DNA from: Oscillospiraceae bacterium | Lineage (GTDB): Bacteria > Bacillota > Clostridia > Oscillospirales > Acutalibacteraceae | Direction: 5' to 3' | DNA length: 64,000 bases | Assembly: GCA_902762875.1 (NCBI GenBank) | Contig: CACWPS010000001.1 | Span: 186,001 to 250,000 of the forward strand | Shown here: positions 23,219-31,938 of the stretch, piece after piece | How the letters are laid out: every line of letters begins with the position of its first letter | Numbering within the stretch: the first letter of the stretch is position 1 | The notes under the pieces: generated by a model | What the model saw: only the letters and a program-made list of their open reading frames with translations | The model's database searches: none | What the model was told of the DNA's origin: nothing | Program-made: the position numbers and the translations under genes

Positions 23219-24544
23219 CTATTGCATCAACTCAGCGATTTTGTTATCTATATACTTCTTTGTGTCGGCATTGTATTCGCAGCTGATTACCACGGCATCC
23301 GAATTGCTGACAATTCTCAAATTGGGATAAATGCTTGTAAGATTTTCAACAATCCCATTTGAACTCGGTATAATTGTTTGACTGCTTGAATCACCTATAA
23401 CAGATAAATTGATTTCTGAAAAGTCATCAATAAAAGGTGTATATTCTGCGGGGCTTTCTCCCTCAGCCAATATAATATCAGTACATTTCTCAAAAAACGA
23501 ACTCAATCTTTCATTTGTAGGATTATAGAAGGATAAGTATAAAAGTCCCTCTTCATTTGATTTGATTGTTACTGATTTTTTGCAATAACCGCTATCCGCA
23601 CTATTATGGCATATTGAATAACTCTCATACCACTTCCCTACATCTTGTCTTAAAGACACAAAGAAGCCATTATTTGATACCCCTCTCCAACCGTTTTCAG
23701 CCATCGAAAGAGTATATGAAGTCTCCTTTTTTAAACCCGATATCGGAAAATTCCAATAGCCACTAAGATGTAATGAATTATCGGTTTTCCAATTAGAGGC
23801 AATCAGCATTTTGCTTAAATTAAATAAGTTCTTATTTTGCACAGATATTTTAACAGTGTGGGTCACCGCAGAAATATCGTTTATATTTATTGGATTTCCT
23901 GACACACATTGTTTTATACAAGCAGCAAAAGCTTCTGACAATGCTTTACCGCTTTGAGCGTTTTCACTGGTCGGATTAAAAATTTCATCGATGTTTTCTA
24001 TAATACCGGCATCTCCCTTTTCACCTTTCAAACCCGCTAATTGCTCGGTTGTAAAGTCTTCATAGGTAAAGGGGTCTCCTTTTTCGCCTTTTTCTCCGTT
24101 GAAAGCTCCGTTATCAGCCTCTTCCCGAACAGAGCGGGCTATCTGCTTTGTCTCATTTGCGAGGTTTATAAGCTGTTCGTATTCTAAGGGTGTAGGAGTT
24201 TCGGGAAAATCTCCCTTGGTATATCCGCTTTCGGTAACCTTAATAATTGCCTCGGCAGATGTCGCCCTTGAATCCCCTAAAACACCGAAAACAGAAACCG
24301 TAAACTGCGGCGCTTTTATAACTTCGTGGGGAACAAAGCATTCGTCCTTGCCTGTACACATAGTCTCATCTGCATTAAGCAATACATTAACGGTAATTTC
24401 GCCGTTTGTAAATACTGCTTTTTTAACATATTCTTTCCAACTCTCAGGAAAATTAAAATGGATTTTTTCAGTTCTGGCACTATCGCTTACAGTTGTACCG
24501 TATGTATTAATTTGACCGTTATTAAGTATATCTACATTTATCAA
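23219..24544 (-). CDS. Phage-type tail/baseplate-like protein with collagen-like repeats
   Basis: A 441-residue protein starting at TTG 24544, which has GGAGG eight bases upstream. The N-terminal about 125 residues resemble BppU-type baseplate or tail-fibre N-domains (NGQINTYGTTVSDSARTEKI, RATSAEAIIKV). A helical segment follows, then two short collagen-like stretches (GEKGEKGDP, GLKGEKGDAG) around EDFTTEQLAGL, then a beta-rich domain (NLFNLSKMLIASNWKTDNSL) like those of carbohydrate-binding tail proteins. No signal peptide or other phage gene is nearby. It may be a prophage relic or a domesticated secreted or tailocin fibre. Between it and the tRNAs (24545-24715) I see only its leader. Confidence 0.6.
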   Translation of the reverse strand: MINVDILNNGQINTYGTTVSDSARTEKIHFNFPESWKEYVKKAVFTNGEITVNVLLNADETMCTGKDECFVPHEVIKAPQFTVSVFGVLGDSRATSAEAIIKVTESGYTKGDFPETPTPLEYEQLINLANETKQIARSVREEADNGAFNGEKGEKGDPFTYEDFTTEQLAGLKGEKGDAGIIENIDEIFNPTSENAQSGKALSEAFAACIKQCVSGNPININDISAVTHTVKISVQNKNLFNLSKMLIASNWKTDNSLHLSGYWNFPISGLKKETSYTLSMAENGWRGVSNNGFFVSLRQDVGKWYESYSICHNSADSGYCKKSVTIKSNEEGLLYLSFYNPTNERLSSFFEKCTDIILAEGESPAEYTPFIDDFSEINLSVIGDSSSQTIIPSSNGIVENLTSIYPNLRIVSNSDAVVISCEYNADTKKYIDNKIAELMQ

Positions 24545-24715
24545 AACAATTCCTCCATATTAATCGTATATCAAAGCAAGCGCTTTTAATCCTCCTTTCG
24601 CGCTTATTATTTATTTGATACCGTTAATAGAAAGAATTATTTTTATAATTTGTAAACCTTGAAAACAGAAAAATTAAAAAAACATTCACTTGAGAAAAAT
24701 ACTGAATAATAATGC

Positions 24716-24750
24716 GAAAAAGTCGCTCGATTTATATCAAGCGACTTTTT
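24716..24750 (-). terminator. Terminator after the tRNA-Ser pair
   Basis: AAGTCGCT and AGCGACTT arms with T runs at either side; on the minus strand it follows the tRNA-Ser(GCU) 3' end within five bases. Confidence 0.8.
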
Positions 24751-24754
24751 CGTT

Positions 24755-24848
24755 TGGCGGAGTAGGAGAGACTCGAACTCTCGCGCCGGAGTTTACCCGA
24801 CCTACGCCCTTAGCAGGGGCGCCTCGTCACCAACTTGAGTACTACTCC
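24755..24848 (-). tRNA. tRNA-Ser (anticodon GCU)
   Basis: A 94-nt class II tRNA. Acceptor arms GGAGTAG and CTACTCC pair fully; anticodon loop CTGCTAA gives GCU; a long variable arm and a T-arm with GTTCGAGTC are present; discriminator G and an encoded CCA end follow. Confidence 0.95.
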
Positions 24849-24851
24849 AAA

Positions 24852-24936
24852 CGGAGAGGATGGGATTCGAACCCATGTGCCTTTTGGGCAAACGGTTTTC
24901 AAGACCGCCTCGTTATGACCGCTTCGATACCTCTCC
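24852..24936 (-). tRNA. tRNA-Ser (anticodon UGA)
   Basis: An 85-nt class II tRNA. Acceptor arms GGAGAGG/CCTCTCC pair fully; loop CTTGAAA gives anticodon UGA; the variable arm is long; T-arm has GTTCGAATC. The CCA end is not encoded (the 3' flank is TTT), unlike the other two tRNAs here. It is three bases from the Ser(GCU) gene and likely co-transcribed. Confidence 0.95.
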
Positions 24937-25029
24937 GTATTGAGACCTGATTATTTTATCATAAAAAGTCAACAATGTCAACACAAAGATACGATATTTT
25001 TAAAAATTAAAAAAAAGCAGAAAAATTGC

Positions 25030-25058
25030 TTGACTTTAGCTTAAATTTATCATATAAT
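25030..25058 (+). promoter_or_regulatory. Sigma-A promoter of tRNA-Thr
   Basis: TTGACT (25030-25035), 17-base spacer, TATAAT (25053-25058), 20 bases before the tRNA start. Confidence 0.85.
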
Positions 25059-25078
25059 ATCAAAGTCGCATAAATTAT

Positions 25079-25154
<76 letters not shown>

Positions 25155-25158
25155 AAAA

Positions 25159-25187
25159 TCCCGAATGTTTACACATTCGGGATTTTT
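25159..25187 (+). terminator. Terminator of tRNA-Thr
   Basis: TCCCGAATG/CATTCGGGA hairpin with TTTTT. The following stretch to 25342 shows no gene. Confidence 0.85.
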
Positions 25188-25342
25188 ACTTATTACCTCT
25201 TACTTCTTCACTCTTACTTCAAAATACTCATTCAGGATTTTTTGGGAAGTAATAAGTAAAAAGAAACATTGCAGCAATTTCTATAATTTGTGCGGCGATT
25301 TTGGAAGCTTTATTAAATATTCTCTTCGTTTAGAAACTGCTA

Positions 25343-26095
25343 TTAGCCCAATAACACATCAGTAACTAACATAATACAAAAGCCCACAAGCAGAGCGTAG
25401 GTCGCTCCCCTTTCGCTTCCGTGAGCGTGGGTTTCGGGAATCATTTCATCGCTGATAACATAGAGCATTGTGCCCCCCGCAAAGGCAAGAGCAAAGGGCA
25501 AAACCGCCGCCGAAATGCTGACTGCAAAGTAACCGAGCAGTGTACCAACCACCTCAACAAGCCCCGTTATCATTGCAAGAATAAAGGTTCTGCGAGGAGA
25601 AATACCTGCGGCGAGCATTGGCCCTATAATAACCATTCCCTCGGGAATGTTTTGCAGAGCAATACCGCCTGCAATAATAAGAGCCTGTGAATTATCCCCC
25701 GAACCGAAGCCTACACCTGCGGCAATTCCCTCGGGTAAATTGTGAATTGCTATTGCCATAACAAACAGTAAAACCTTACTAAGCTTTGCGTTGTTATGAG
25801 ATTCGGTTTCAACGCCCGCAAATTTATGTAAATGAGGCACTAATTTATCAATTAAATTTAAGCAAACCGCACCGCAAAAAATACCTGCTACAGTAATGAA
25901 AATCCCGTATTTCCCGCCGTAATCAAGTGACGGAATTATAAGACCCAATACTGCGGCGGCAAGCATAACCCCTGCGGCAAAGGATAAAACAATATCCGAA
26001 AACTTATGAGATATATTCTTAAATCCAAAGCCCACAAGGGCACCGATAACAGTAGCACCGCCAACACCGAGTGCGGTCAATAAAACAAGTTCCAT
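25343..26095 (-). CDS. ZIP family divalent metal transporter
   Basis: A 250-residue protein with about eight membrane segments. The metal-site motifs HNLPEGIAAGVGFGSG and NIPEGMVIIGPMLAAG on the fourth and fifth segments are those of the GufA/ZupT-like ZIP subfamily, which imports zinc, iron or manganese. A short histidine-containing loop (VPHLHKFAGVETESHNN) lies between helices 3 and 4. It stands alone, 41 bases after the aldo/keto reductase stop on the same strand, so it may be the last gene of that transcript. Metal preference cannot be read from sequence. Confidence 0.9.
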   Translation of the reverse strand: MELVLLTALGVGGATVIGALVGFGFKNISHKFSDIVLSFAAGVMLAAAVLGLIIPSLDYGGKYGIFITVAGIFCGAVCLNLIDKLVPHLHKFAGVETESHNNAKLSKVLLFVMAIAIHNLPEGIAAGVGFGSGDNSQALIIAGGIALQNIPEGMVIIGPMLAAGISPRRTFILAMITGLVEVVGTLLGYFAVSISAAVLPFALAFAGGTMLYVISDEMIPETHAHGSERGATYALLVGFCIMLVTDVLLG

Positions 26096-26136
26096 ATTTA
26101 TCCCTCAAGCTCCAAACACGTATTTTAAAATTATAA

Positions 26137-27126
26137 TCAGATTGAATATTTATCTATTTCATCAAGCTCGTCTTTTGTAAAGGTAACATTTTCGGTTGCC
26201 TTAATATTATCAAGTATCTGCTCCGGCTTAGAGGCGCCGATAAGCACTGAGGTGACTACACCGTCTCTCAGCACCCAAGACAGCGCCATTTCAGCCAAGG
26301 TCTGTCCCCTACCTTTTGCGATTTCGTGAAGCCCTCGTATTTGAGCAAGCCTTTCCTCGGTAATGGCACCCTCATTTAAAAATCTGCCGTCGGTTTTAAT
26401 TCGGCTGTCCTCGGGAATACCGTATAAATAACGGTCGGTCAGCATACCCTGTGCTAAGGGACTAAAGGCAATAATTCCTTTATTAAGCTTTTGGGCGGTG
26501 GCTTTAAGTCCGTTATGCTCTATAGTGCGGTCGAATATAGAATAACGGTTTTGGTTGATAATAAAGGGACAATGAAGTTCATTAAGAATTGCGGTAGCTT
26601 TTTCAAGCCTTTCGCCGTCATAGTTTGAAAGACCGACATAAAGCGCCTTTCCGCTTTTAACCGCCTGTGCGAGTGCCCCCATAGTCTCTTCCAGCGGCGT
26701 TTCGGGGTCGGGGCGGTGGTGGTAGAAAATATCCACATAATCAAGACCCATTCTTTTTAGGCTTGCGTCAAGGCTTGCAAGCAGATACTTACGGCTGCCC
26801 CAATCACCGTAGGGGCCATCCCACATTGTATAACCTGATTTTGTGCTGATAATAAGCTCGTCACGGTAGGCAGAAAGCTCCTCACGCATAATTTTGCCTA
26901 AATTTTTCTCTGCACTGCCCGGTTCGGGTCCGTAATTGTTAGCAAGGTCAAAATGTGTTATACCGTTATCAAAGGCGGTAAAGCACATTTCTTTCATATT
27001 ATCGTATTTTGCGGTGTCACCGAAATTATGCCAAAATCCGAGGGATACCGCAGGAAGCTTAATTCCGCTTGCCCCGCATCGGTTATAGGTCATATTATCA
27101 TATCTTTTTTCATTAGCCTTATACAT
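26137..27126 (-). CDS. Aldo/keto reductase (YghZ-like)
   Basis: A 329-residue TIM-barrel oxidoreductase. The catalytic Tyr is in LANNYGPEPGSAEKNLG, Lys in ISTKSGY, and His in FYHHRPDPETPLEE; C-terminal LIGASKPEQILDNI binds NADPH. It resembles L-glyceraldehyde-3-phosphate reductase/YghZ-type enzymes. The start is ATG 27126 with AAGGAG eight bases upstream; the GTG at 27135 is too close to that site. It lies 12 bases after the sugar-binding lipoprotein gene, so it probably belongs to the sugar-sensing operon. True substrate is unknown. Confidence 0.9.
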   Translation of the reverse strand: MYKANEKRYDNMTYNRCGASGIKLPAVSLGFWHNFGDTAKYDNMKEMCFTAFDNGITHFDLANNYGPEPGSAEKNLGKIMREELSAYRDELIISTKSGYTMWDGPYGDWGSRKYLLASLDASLKRMGLDYVDIFYHHRPDPETPLEETMGALAQAVKSGKALYVGLSNYDGERLEKATAILNELHCPFIINQNRYSIFDRTIEHNGLKATAQKLNKGIIAFSPLAQGMLTDRYLYGIPEDSRIKTDGRFLNEGAITEERLAQIRGLHEIAKGRGQTLAEMALSWVLRDGVVTSVLIGASKPEQILDNIKATENVTFTKDELDEIDKYSI

Positions 27127-27138
27127 AGCATTCACTCC

Positions 27139-28101
27139 TTAGTTGAATCTAAATAATATTTTTTGAATATCAGCATCAAAAAGATTTTCCTTTGTCACAG
27201 TTGTAACCGTGGTGTAAAGTGTGTTCCCGTCGGTGGGCTCGCCCGATATAAGCTCTGCCGACTTTTGCACACCCAAATATCCCATTGCAAAGGGATTTTG
27301 AACTATAAGTGCGTCCATCTCCCCCGTTTCAAGCATTGAAACAGAAGAAATATTGCTGTCAAAGCCGACGGCACGCACTTTTTCAGAAAGCCCGAGTTCT
27401 TGCACGGCGTTTCCGACTCCTAAGGTCATCCACTCGTTAAAACCGACTATAACATTTATGCGGGAATCCTGTGTTAAAAGCTTTTTTGCGGCGGCGGTGG
27501 CGCTTTCCTCGTTGCTTTCCTCAGTTACCGAAGCCAATATCTGTGCGTTATTACGGGAATTGATATACTGCCTGAAGCCTTCCTCACGCTGATTTCCGTT
27601 ATCTGTATCGGCGTTATAGTTAACAAGGCCTATATAAATATTAGCTTCCGCCGCAAAGCCGTCTATTGCCGCTTTTCCCGCCGCTTTTCCTGCGGCGATG
27701 TTATCCGTCCCGATAAAAAGGCTTACCGAATCGGAATTAAGCCCGCTGTCAATGGTAATAACCTTTACCCCTTTGCGGACGGCGGCGTTGACCGTATCCA
27801 CCGACTTATTAAAGTCTATCGCCGAGAGTACAATAGCCCCCGCACCGTTTTTGACAGCTGACTCAATCAGGGCATTTTGAGTCTCATAATCCTCTTCGTT
27901 TTCAGGACCTTCAAAGGTGACCGTTACATTATACTCTGTGGCGGCGGAATACACGCCGTTTTTAACATTGTGCCAAAAGTCGGAATCAACCGCTTTTGCA
28001 ATTACGGCGATATATTTCTTATCGTCTGATTTTCCGCAGGCGCAAAGTGAGAAAAGCAATGCAAGGGTTAAAAATAGGGATAATATTTTTTTAAAACTCA
28101 T
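27139..28101 (-). CDS. Sugar-binding lipoprotein (RbsB/LacI-type periplasmic-binding fold)
   Basis: A 320-residue lipoprotein from ATG 28101 (AAGGAGG upstream). Signal with lipobox LFSLCAC, then a type I binding-protein fold: YIAVIAKAVDSDFWHNVKNG, GAGAIVLSAID, VKVITIDSGLNSDSVSLFIG, NVIVGFNEWM and AVGFDSN. It lies right after a YesM-type kinase gene, overlapping its stop by 11 bases, instead of with the ABC permease genes. In known clostridial three-component systems such a protein passes the sugar signal to the kinase. It may do the same here. Ligand probably a monosaccharide; not determinable. Confidence 0.88.
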   Translation of the reverse strand: MSFKKILSLFLTLALLFSLCACGKSDDKKYIAVIAKAVDSDFWHNVKNGVYSAATEYNVTVTFEGPENEEDYETQNALIESAVKNGAGAIVLSAIDFNKSVDTVNAAVRKGVKVITIDSGLNSDSVSLFIGTDNIAAGKAAGKAAIDGFAAEANIYIGLVNYNADTDNGNQREEGFRQYINSRNNAQILASVTEESNEESATAAAKKLLTQDSRINVIVGFNEWMTLGVGNAVQELGLSEKVRAVGFDSNISSVSMLETGEMDALIVQNPFAMGYLGVQKSAELISGEPTDGNTLYTTVTTVTKENLFDADIQKILFRFN

Positions 28102-29833
28102 TTTCCGCCTCCTTAAATAGCTTTGGTATTCTTGCGGTGACCTTTGTTCCCACATCGAGCTCGCTTTCTATAGTAAGCCCGTATTTTTCGCCGAAATAAA
28201 TTTTCAGTCGGTCGTTAACATTTTTGACCCCTATTCCGCCCGAGTCACTGCGCTCCTTTTTGAGGATTTTTTCGCATTGTTCTTTAGTCATTCCAACACC
28301 GTTATCGCCGACGGTAATAAGAATATCGTTTTCATCGTCCTCCGCCTGATTTACGGTGACAAGAATTTTGCCCTCGTCCACCATACGGTCTAACCCGTGA
28401 TAAATCGCATTTTCTATAAGCGGCTGAACTGTAATTTTGTTGCACAGACAGCCGTCAAGTTTGGGGTCTGCTTCTATCCTGTAGGAAAACTGATTTCTGT
28501 ATCGGTAGCTTTGTATTATAAGATAATTTTCGGCGTGCTGAAGCTCCTCTTTAATTGTTATCAGCTCTCGTCCTTTACTGATACTTATTCTGAAAAGCCG
28601 TGCCAAAGCTCTAACCATTTCGGCGGCGTCCTTTGTTTTTCCCTGCTCGCACATCCATTGTATCGAATCAAGGGTATTATAAAGAAAATGGGGGTTAATC
28701 TGTGCCTGAAGGGCTTTGAGCTCGGTTTTCCTAAGCTCCTTTTCTTCTCGGTGCACCTGCTCCATCAGGTTTTGAATAGTTTTCGCCATATGTTCAAAGG
28801 AGTGGGATAAAACCCTTAACTCGCTTACGGTTTCGGTGCCACCGGTATAAGAAAAATTATCCGCATGGCGCTCAAAGGCTTTCATAGCCCGCATAAGAGA
28901 ACGCACGGGTTCGTTTACAATTTTTGAATATATAAGAAGTACTACAATCGCAATTACGGCACAGCAAAAGAAGGAAAATGCTATACTTACAACAATTTGA
29001 GTTCTGCGCTCAATCGCAAGCTCATCGGTAAATGTCACCCCTGCCACACGCCAGAGCTTATCGCTTGTTGTATTTAGCGTATATATAATATTATCTTTAT
29101 AATGTACCCCGTCTACTAAGGATTTTACAAGCTCGGTATTTTCGGTTTTAAGACCTGAAAAAATCATCTGCTGTTGCGGATGGTATATTATGTTGCCGCC
29201 GCTGTCGGTTATAAAACAGTAGCCGTGCCCGCCGATGCCTACATTATCGATATACTTTGCAATTTCCGAAAATTCAAAATCAATCGCAACATATATTCCC
29301 TGACCGAATACGTGACTGTCGGTTTTTGAGGCAAGGGTTACCACCCACGGGTACTCCCCATTAAACATGGTTTGCACATGGGGGCTTGAAAGAGCAAAGT
29401 CCTCTGCATTGCCGAAAAGCTCCTTATCAAAGGAAAGATTTTGATAAACGGTGGCTTTTAGTTCTTTATCGCCGCCGGTACAGCTTATAATATTTCCCTC
29501 GCCGTCATATACGGATACTGCGTATATATCCTTTTGCATACGGGTTATTACCGAAATTTCATCTTCAAGCTCATCAGCCGAAGTGGACTCTGACACTGCG
29601 CTTGATATAAAGCTTAACTTATCCCGCATAGAATCGAGGTAGTTATTAACCGAAAGTGCGGTTTGCTGTACCGTCTGTTCTGCGCCAAGCTTTGTTTCCC
29701 TTAAAAGTGCCTCGCTGTAAACGGTAGCAAAGATTGCAATACATACCGAAACAGCGGCTGCAGCCGCCGCCGTTATTGCAATAATACTAAGCGCAGACAG
29801 GCTTACCGAAAATCGTCGGCGTTCGGTTTTCAT
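28091..29833 (-). CDS. Sensor histidine kinase (YesM/LytS-like, sugar responsive)
   Basis: A 580-residue membrane kinase. Two membrane segments (about 15-36 and 280-302) flank an extracellular dCACHE-like sensor; a HAMP domain follows (EPVRSLMRAMKAFERH), then the His_kinase motif QAQINPHFLYNTLDSIQW with the phosphorylated histidine near residue 382, and an HATPase domain (LQPLIENAIYHGLD-like, DNGVGM, GIGVKNVNDRL). It should phosphorylate the YesN-type regulator encoded just upstream, with which it shares one base. The lipoprotein gene follows. Function as a sugar sensor is inferred from the neighbours. Confidence 0.92.
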   Translation of the reverse strand: MKTERRRFSVSLSALSIIAITAAAAAAVSVCIAIFATVYSEALLRETKLGAEQTVQQTALSVNNYLDSMRDKLSFISSAVSESTSADELEDEISVITRMQKDIYAVSVYDGEGNIISCTGGDKELKATVYQNLSFDKELFGNAEDFALSSPHVQTMFNGEYPWVVTLASKTDSHVFGQGIYVAIDFEFSEIAKYIDNVGIGGHGYCFITDSGGNIIYHPQQQMIFSGLKTENTELVKSLVDGVHYKDNIIYTLNTTSDKLWRVAGVTFTDELAIERRTQIVVSIAFSFFCCAVIAIVVLLIYSKIVNEPVRSLMRAMKAFERHADNFSYTGGTETVSELRVLSHSFEHMAKTIQNLMEQVHREEKELRKTELKALQAQINPHFLYNTLDSIQWMCEQGKTKDAAEMVRALARLFRISISKGRELITIKEELQHAENYLIIQSYRYRNQFSYRIEADPKLDGCLCNKITVQPLIENAIYHGLDRMVDEGKILVTVNQAEDDENDILITVGDNGVGMTKEQCEKILKKERSDSGGIGVKNVNDRLKIYFGEKYGLTIESELDVGTKVTARIPKLFKEAENEF

Positions 29834-31425
29834 TATGCTTCACTCCTGTTAAGGGTTCTTATTTTATTTGGAGACTCGCCGTAAAATTTCTTAAAGCAAT
29901 AGCTGAAATAATGCTGGTCGCTGTAGCCGCATTTTTCCGATATTTCCACAACCTTCATATTAGTGCACAAAAGCATATCGTAAGCCGCCTTCATTCTGCG
30001 CTCGGTAAGAAGTGTTATAAAATTCTTTTTCTTGTGTTTTTTAATAAGTGCGCTCAAATAATTAGGGCTTACGGCAAGCTCGTTGCTGACGCCTGTTAAA
30101 GAAAGGGATTCATCCCAATAATTCCCGTCGATAATATGCACTACTTTGTCACATAGAATTTCTGTATCCCTTTTTTGAGAATTTGAAATCAAGGTCTTAG
30201 CGTCCCTGCAAAATGCGATAAGCTCATTTTTCATAACCCTCTCACTGCTGTGGGAGGTCATTCGGGCAAAAATCGGATTGGAAGAAAAAAGCTCGGAAAG
30301 CCCGCTTTTTTCGGATGCGGAGCTTACCACCCTGTAAACCGTTGCAATTATCTGCATTACAAGAAGTCCTGCATTTTCTGGGGTATTGCTTTCGTAAAGC
30401 TCGTTAATGAAGGCTTCAAGTGAGTCCTCGTCACCCACCTTTAACAGCTGTTCAAGTCTTACGACAGATTTTTCCGCACGGTCGATTTCAAGCTCGGCGT
30501 CCCTTTCTTGGTCGTTTATGAAACGCACCTCGCCCGCACCGTCCGATGTGTAGCGCCTTGCGGTTATTGCCTGAAAATAAGCTCCCGAGCAGGAAGAAAG
30601 CGCCGAAAATTCACGGCTTACACCTATAGTACAGGTGGAATTAAGTATTCTTTTTGCGGTTTGGACTATTTCAAGCAAAGGTAGCTCTAACAGGTTTGAA
30701 AGCTCCCCTTCCCCCTTGATTACAGCAAGTGTTACCGCTCTGCCGTAAAGAATAAGGCTTACCGAGTGCATATATCTGGACATTACAGAGTCTATAAAAT
30801 CCGCATGGGTCTTTTCGGTATGGGAAATGCCGTCTGCGTTTTTAAATTTTGTAACCATTACGCAAAAGCGGACGGGGTCGGCGGTTTCCCCTATTATCTT
30901 AAGCTCCCTTGCCTTACTAAGCAACTGTTCTTCATCAGGCTGTTCCTCGTTACTGCCAAGCAGCAGGGGTATTAAAAACTTATCTGTCTGAAGCATACGA
31001 ATCTGTTCGCTGTCGGTCTTTGCAGAAGAAATCATCCCCGCAAGGCGCTCGTCCATTCTGTGACGGATTTTAAGAAGCTCTTTGGACATCTCATCAGGCG
31101 AAATCGGCTTTAAGAGATAGCTTATAATATTGTAGTTTATCGCCGTCTGTGCGTATTCAAAGCTATCGTACCCGCTTAAAATCACCATTTGGGTAGCGGG
31201 TCTTATCTCCCTTACCTTGGCGGCCAGCTCAAGTCCCGAAATCATAGGCATTTTAATATCCGTAAGAATTAAATCGGGTTCAAGCGTTTCAAGAACATCA
31301 AGGGCTTCAACTCCGTTTTCGGCCTCGCCAACCACCTCAAAACCTGCGCTTTCCCAATCTACACGCTCTGTAAGGGCAAGCCTTTGCTCCTGTTCGTCGT
31401 CCACTACTAGTACGGTATATTTCAC
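29833..31425 (-). CDS. Response regulator, AraC family (YesN-like)
   Basis: A 530-residue regulator. The receiver domain begins YTVLVVDDEQEQRLALTERV with the phospho-acceptor Asp in LEPDLILTDIKMP and a Lys in YLLKPIS; the C-terminal about 100 residues are two AraC helix-turn-helix motifs (SPNYLSALIKKHKKKNFITL, EKCGYSDQHYFSYCFKKFYG). The middle is a long linker. I set the start at GTG 31425, which has GGGAGG seven bases upstream. A promoter lies at 31456-31484. The target is probably the mgl-type importer next door. Confidence 0.92.
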   Translation of the reverse strand: MKYTVLVVDDEQEQRLALTERVDWESAGFEVVGEAENGVEALDVLETLEPDLILTDIKMPMISGLELAAKVREIRPATQMVILSGYDSFEYAQTAINYNIISYLLKPISPDEMSKELLKIRHRMDERLAGMISSAKTDSEQIRMLQTDKFLIPLLLGSNEEQPDEEQLLSKARELKIIGETADPVRFCVMVTKFKNADGISHTEKTHADFIDSVMSRYMHSVSLILYGRAVTLAVIKGEGELSNLLELPLLEIVQTAKRILNSTCTIGVSREFSALSSCSGAYFQAITARRYTSDGAGEVRFINDQERDAELEIDRAEKSVVRLEQLLKVGDEDSLEAFINELYESNTPENAGLLVMQIIATVYRVVSSASEKSGLSELFSSNPIFARMTSHSSERVMKNELIAFCRDAKTLISNSQKRDTEILCDKVVHIIDGNYWDESLSLTGVSNELAVSPNYLSALIKKHKKKNFITLLTERRMKAAYDMLLCTNMKVVEISEKCGYSDQHYFSYCFKKFYGESPNKIRTLNRSEA

Positions 31426-31455
31426 ACGGTAGCCTCCCTGCATTAATTCAATATT

Positions 31456-31484
31456 ATTATATCATTTATTGAGCGATAATGCAA
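31456..31484 (-). promoter_or_regulatory. Sigma-A promoter of the YesN-YesM-lipoprotein operon
   Basis: TTGCAT (31484-31479), 17-base spacer, TATAAT (31461-31456), about 30 bases before the GTG start. Confidence 0.8.
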
Positions 31485-31517
31485 ACTTCAATTAATAGAA
31501 TATATTATATTTTACAA

Positions 31518-31543
31518 AATGCGTTCGGTTTCCCGAACGCATT
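31518..31543 (-). terminator. Terminator after the InlB-repeat protein gene
   Basis: AATGCGTTCGG/CCGAACGCATT with a four-base loop and TTTT on the minus strand. It separates the mgl-type operon from the two-component operon. Confidence 0.8.
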
Positions 31544-31549
31544 TAATCA

Positions 31550-31915
31550 TTACTCAGCTTTTTCCCAGCCCGCATAAAGGGTCATACCGGTAGTAACGGT
31601 ATCCGTTGTTATATCAAAGCTCTCTGTACAGTCACGGTCGGTATACCAACCGGTGAATGTATATCCCTCTTTAACGGGTTCTTCTTTGATATCTACTGTC
31701 TCGGAATGCATAACCTTTACGCTTTCAATATGCGAGCCGCCGTCGGTGTCAAAGCTTACGGTGAAGCCGTTATGGCTAACGATAAATACTGTAGCCGCCA
31801 CAAGCAGAGCGATAAAGACCGTAACCATAATATTTGCGGTTTTAAGGGACATATTAACCCTTGCGTACAAACCGCCTGTTTTTGACTGTTTTTCGGTATT
31901 TTTTCCGTTTTCCAT
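31550..31915 (-). CDS. Membrane protein with an InlB-type B-repeat (121 aa)
   Basis: From ATG 31915 (AAGGCGG eight bases upstream) the protein has a cytosolic basic N-terminus, one membrane segment (about 29-50: IMVTVFIALLVAATVFIVS) and an extracellular Listeria-Bacteroides repeat: FTVSFDTDGGSHIESVKV, EGYTFTGWYTDRDCTESF and MTLYAGW. Single repeats of this fold usually occur in long adhesins; a one-repeat type II membrane protein at the end of a sugar importer operon is unusual. It lies 23 bases after the permease gene. It might help sense or bind sugar outside the membrane, but that is speculation. Confidence 0.7.
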   Translation of the reverse strand: MENGKNTEKQSKTGGLYARVNMSLKTANIMVTVFIALLVAATVFIVSHNGFTVSFDTDGGSHIESVKVMHSETVDIKEEPVKEGYTFTGWYTDRDCTESFDITTDTVTTGMTLYAGWEKAE

Positions 31916-31938
31916 AGCTTTCACCGCCTTAAGATATA

